This document shows, piece by piece, positions 62,807-64,000 of a stretch of 64,000 nt of DNA. Made by a program: the position numbers and the translations under genes. Under the pieces are notes generated by a model. It saw only the letters and a program-made list of their open reading frames with translations, made no database searches and had not been told where the DNA came from. Every line of letters starts with the position of its first letter. Position 1 is the stretch's first letter. Origin of the DNA: Pedobacter sp. R20-19 (GTDB lineage: Bacteria > Bacteroidota > Bacteroidia > Sphingobacteriales > Sphingobacteriaceae); contig NZ_JCKI01000003.1 in assembly GCF_000708265.2 (NCBI RefSeq), positions 186,001 through 250,000 on the forward strand, read 5' to 3'.

Positions 62807-64000
62807 ATGATAGATAAGCATTACATAAAATCTGGGATCATCTTTTTGTTAGTCTTCTTTCAGGTTAACCTGCTTATCTATTTTTCATATGGGCAGCAAC
62901 AATCACGCATAAAATATGTACAACCATTTTCAGGCACCTCTGCCAGTACAACGATGGCCAGTCAGCATATTGAAGATAAAACCGAAAGGTTAGCGAATAC
63001 CATACCAGCCGTTGCACCTCCATTCGCTATGACACAATGGACGCCACAAACACAGCTTACAGAGACTAAATGTCTTGCTCCTTACTATTATAGCAACAAG
63101 AAAATTTATGGATTTAGGGCAACACACTGGATTAGTGGCTCCTGTACTCAAGATTACGGAAGCTTCACCATCACCCCCATATCTGGTCAGTTAAGAACCA
63201 GCTGGAATGAAGTGGCAGATAATTACAGCCATGATAATGAGGTTGCTAGCCCGGATTATTATAGCATTACTTTACCCAAACATCAGCTAAAAACAGAAAT
63301 TACAGCCACGCTTCGATGTGGAATGATAAGAATCACTGCGCTGAAAAGCGATAGTGTATATATCTTAATTAGCCCAAACAGTGATCAAAATAAGGGTTTC
63401 ATTAAAGTTGATCAGAAAAAAGGTGAAATCTCCGGTTATAATCCGGTGCATCGGATTTATCAGGGATGGGGACAACCGGCTGGTTTTAGTGGCTACTTCT
63501 TTATTCAAATTAAAAAGGCATTTACGATCAGTGGTACTTATACTGAAAGAACCCATTCCAATCAGCCATCCATTAGCGATAAAAAAGATATTGGTGTATT
63601 TGCCGGATTCAAACTGCAAAAGGGAGAAGAACTTATTATTCGCTCGGGAACTTCATTCACGAGTATCGCAGCAGCAAAGGCAAATCTGGAAAAAGAATTC
63701 AATTCTAATAACTTTGATGCTGTAAGGACAAATACCAAAGCAGACTGGGAAAAGTCATTGGCGCAGATTAAAATCAATGATGGTAATGAGAAAAAGAAGA
63801 AAATATTTTATACCGCTTTGTATCATGCTCAGCAACATCCAAGGCTTTTTAATGATGTTGATGGCTCCTATCCCCGCTTTGCAGGCAACTATCAAAACGA
63901 AAAGATAAGTAGAGGCAACTATTACGATGATTTTTCGATGTGGGATATTTACCGGGCGCAGTTGCCACTCGTTGAATTATTGCAACCTCAACTGGCCAAT
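62807..64000 (+). CDS. Glycoside hydrolase family 92 alpha-mannosidase, N-terminal part (3' end outside window)
   Basis: The frame from the ATG at 62807 is open to the right edge (398 residues visible). After a hydrophobic leader (SGIIFLLVFFQVNLLIYF) come the GH92 N-terminal domain (KYVQPFSGTSAS, PAVAPPFAMTQWTPQT, YGFRATHWISGSCTQDYGSFTITP) and the start of the catalytic (alpha/alpha)6 domain (FYTALYHAQQHPRLFNDVDGSYPRF, YDDFSMWDIYRAQLPLVELL). The catalytic Glu and Asp pair lie beyond the window. GH92 enzymes are calcium-dependent exo-alpha-mannosidases. It ends the visible operon 66 bp after GH89. Confidence 0.92.
   Translation, partial: MIDKHYIKSGIIFLLVFFQVNLLIYFSYGQQQSRIKYVQPFSGTSASTTMASQHIEDKTERLANTIPAVAPPFAMTQWTPQTQLTETKCLAPYYYSNKKIYGFRATHWISGSCTQDYGSFTITPISGQLRTSWNEVADNYSHDNEVASPDYYSITLPKHQLKTEITATLRCGMIRITALKSDSVYILISPNSDQNKGFIKVDQKKGEISGYNPVHRIYQGWGQPAGFSGYFFIQIKKAFTISGTYTERTHSNQPSISDKKDIGVFAGFKLQKGEELIIRSGTSFTSIAAAKANLEKEFNSNNFDAVRTNTKADWEKSLAQIKINDGNEKKKKIFYTALYHAQQHPRLFNDVDGSYPRFAGNYQNEKISRGNYYDDFSMWDIYRAQLPLVELLQPQLAN

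Noticed and set aside
52541..64000. Heparan sulfate as the substrate of the GH89/acetyltransferase genes
   Set aside because: No sulfatase, heparinase or uronidase is seen, and heparan would not explain MIOX, GH92 or the phosphatase. It remains possible if such genes lie beyond the right edge.
1..64000. CRISPR array, tRNA or rRNA genes, insertion sequences
   Set aside because: No regularly spaced direct repeats, TPsiC-like GGTTCGAATCC boxes or transposase-like frames were found by reading both strands; a covariance-model search would be needed to be certain for small RNAs.

Overview
This 64-kb window is a low-GC chromosomal segment from a Bacteroidota bacterium. It most resembles Pedobacter or a close relative in the Sphingobacteriaceae. 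The evidence is a SusC/SusD pair, several TAnnTTTG-type -7 boxes with no clear Shine-Dalgarno sequences, a LytTR regulator with a propeller-type histidine kinase, an HmuY-type lipoprotein, DUF3667 and DUF3347 proteins, and families of short intergenic repeats. No rRNA, tRNA, CRISPR array, insertion sequence or prophage was seen.

Bases 1-15,000 are mostly housekeeping: the 3' end of dnaB with a duplicated tail, a chromate transporter, a TPR protein, etfBA, a bifunctional-nuclease-domain protein, a nucleoside transporter, a DUF3667 membrane protein, citrate synthase, two related small outer-membrane barrels, miaA joined to a homing-endonuclease/Mom-like gene, and an NAPE-PLD-like metallohydrolase. 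Bases 14,900-19,200 form a likely heme/iron uptake island: an AraC/PchR-like regulator divergent from a TonB-dependent receptor and an HmuY lipoprotein, with a 21-bp-spaced direct repeat between them. Bases 19,200-29,000 carry ppnP, an active/inactive M16 peptidase pair, mqnC (futalosine route to menaquinone), a HEPN protein, an XRE regulator, a decayed trypsin-like protease gene and two ferritin-like secreted proteins. Bases 28,900-47,700 carry a LytTR response regulator with a large sensor kinase, scpB, a GNAT-like protein with no canonical start, mpl, prmA, tpiA, a GlmU-like protein, rpmE2, methylmalonyl-CoA epimerase, iscS-iscU-iscA, a long-chain acyl-CoA ligase and an AraC/VOC pair.

The most interesting region runs from 47,900 to the right edge. 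A lacI-family gene sits between a leftward symporter-GH28 operon and a rightward operon of myo-inositol oxygenase, SusC, SusD, a purple-acid-phosphatase-like enzyme, an HGSNAT-like membrane N-acetyltransferase, GH89 alpha-N-acetylglucosaminidase and GH92 alpha-mannosidase (cut by the window edge). Near-identical operator-like sites precede both operons. Together these activities match the stepwise breakdown of an inositol-phosphate glycan such as a GPI anchor glycan or a plant/fungal glycosyl-inositol-phosphoryl-ceramide. In this model GH92 removes mannose, the transferase N-acetylates exposed alpha-glucosamine, GH89 removes the GlcNAc, the phosphatase frees inositol, the symporter imports it and the oxygenase turns it into glucuronate. 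The family assignments are firm. The substrate is an inference.
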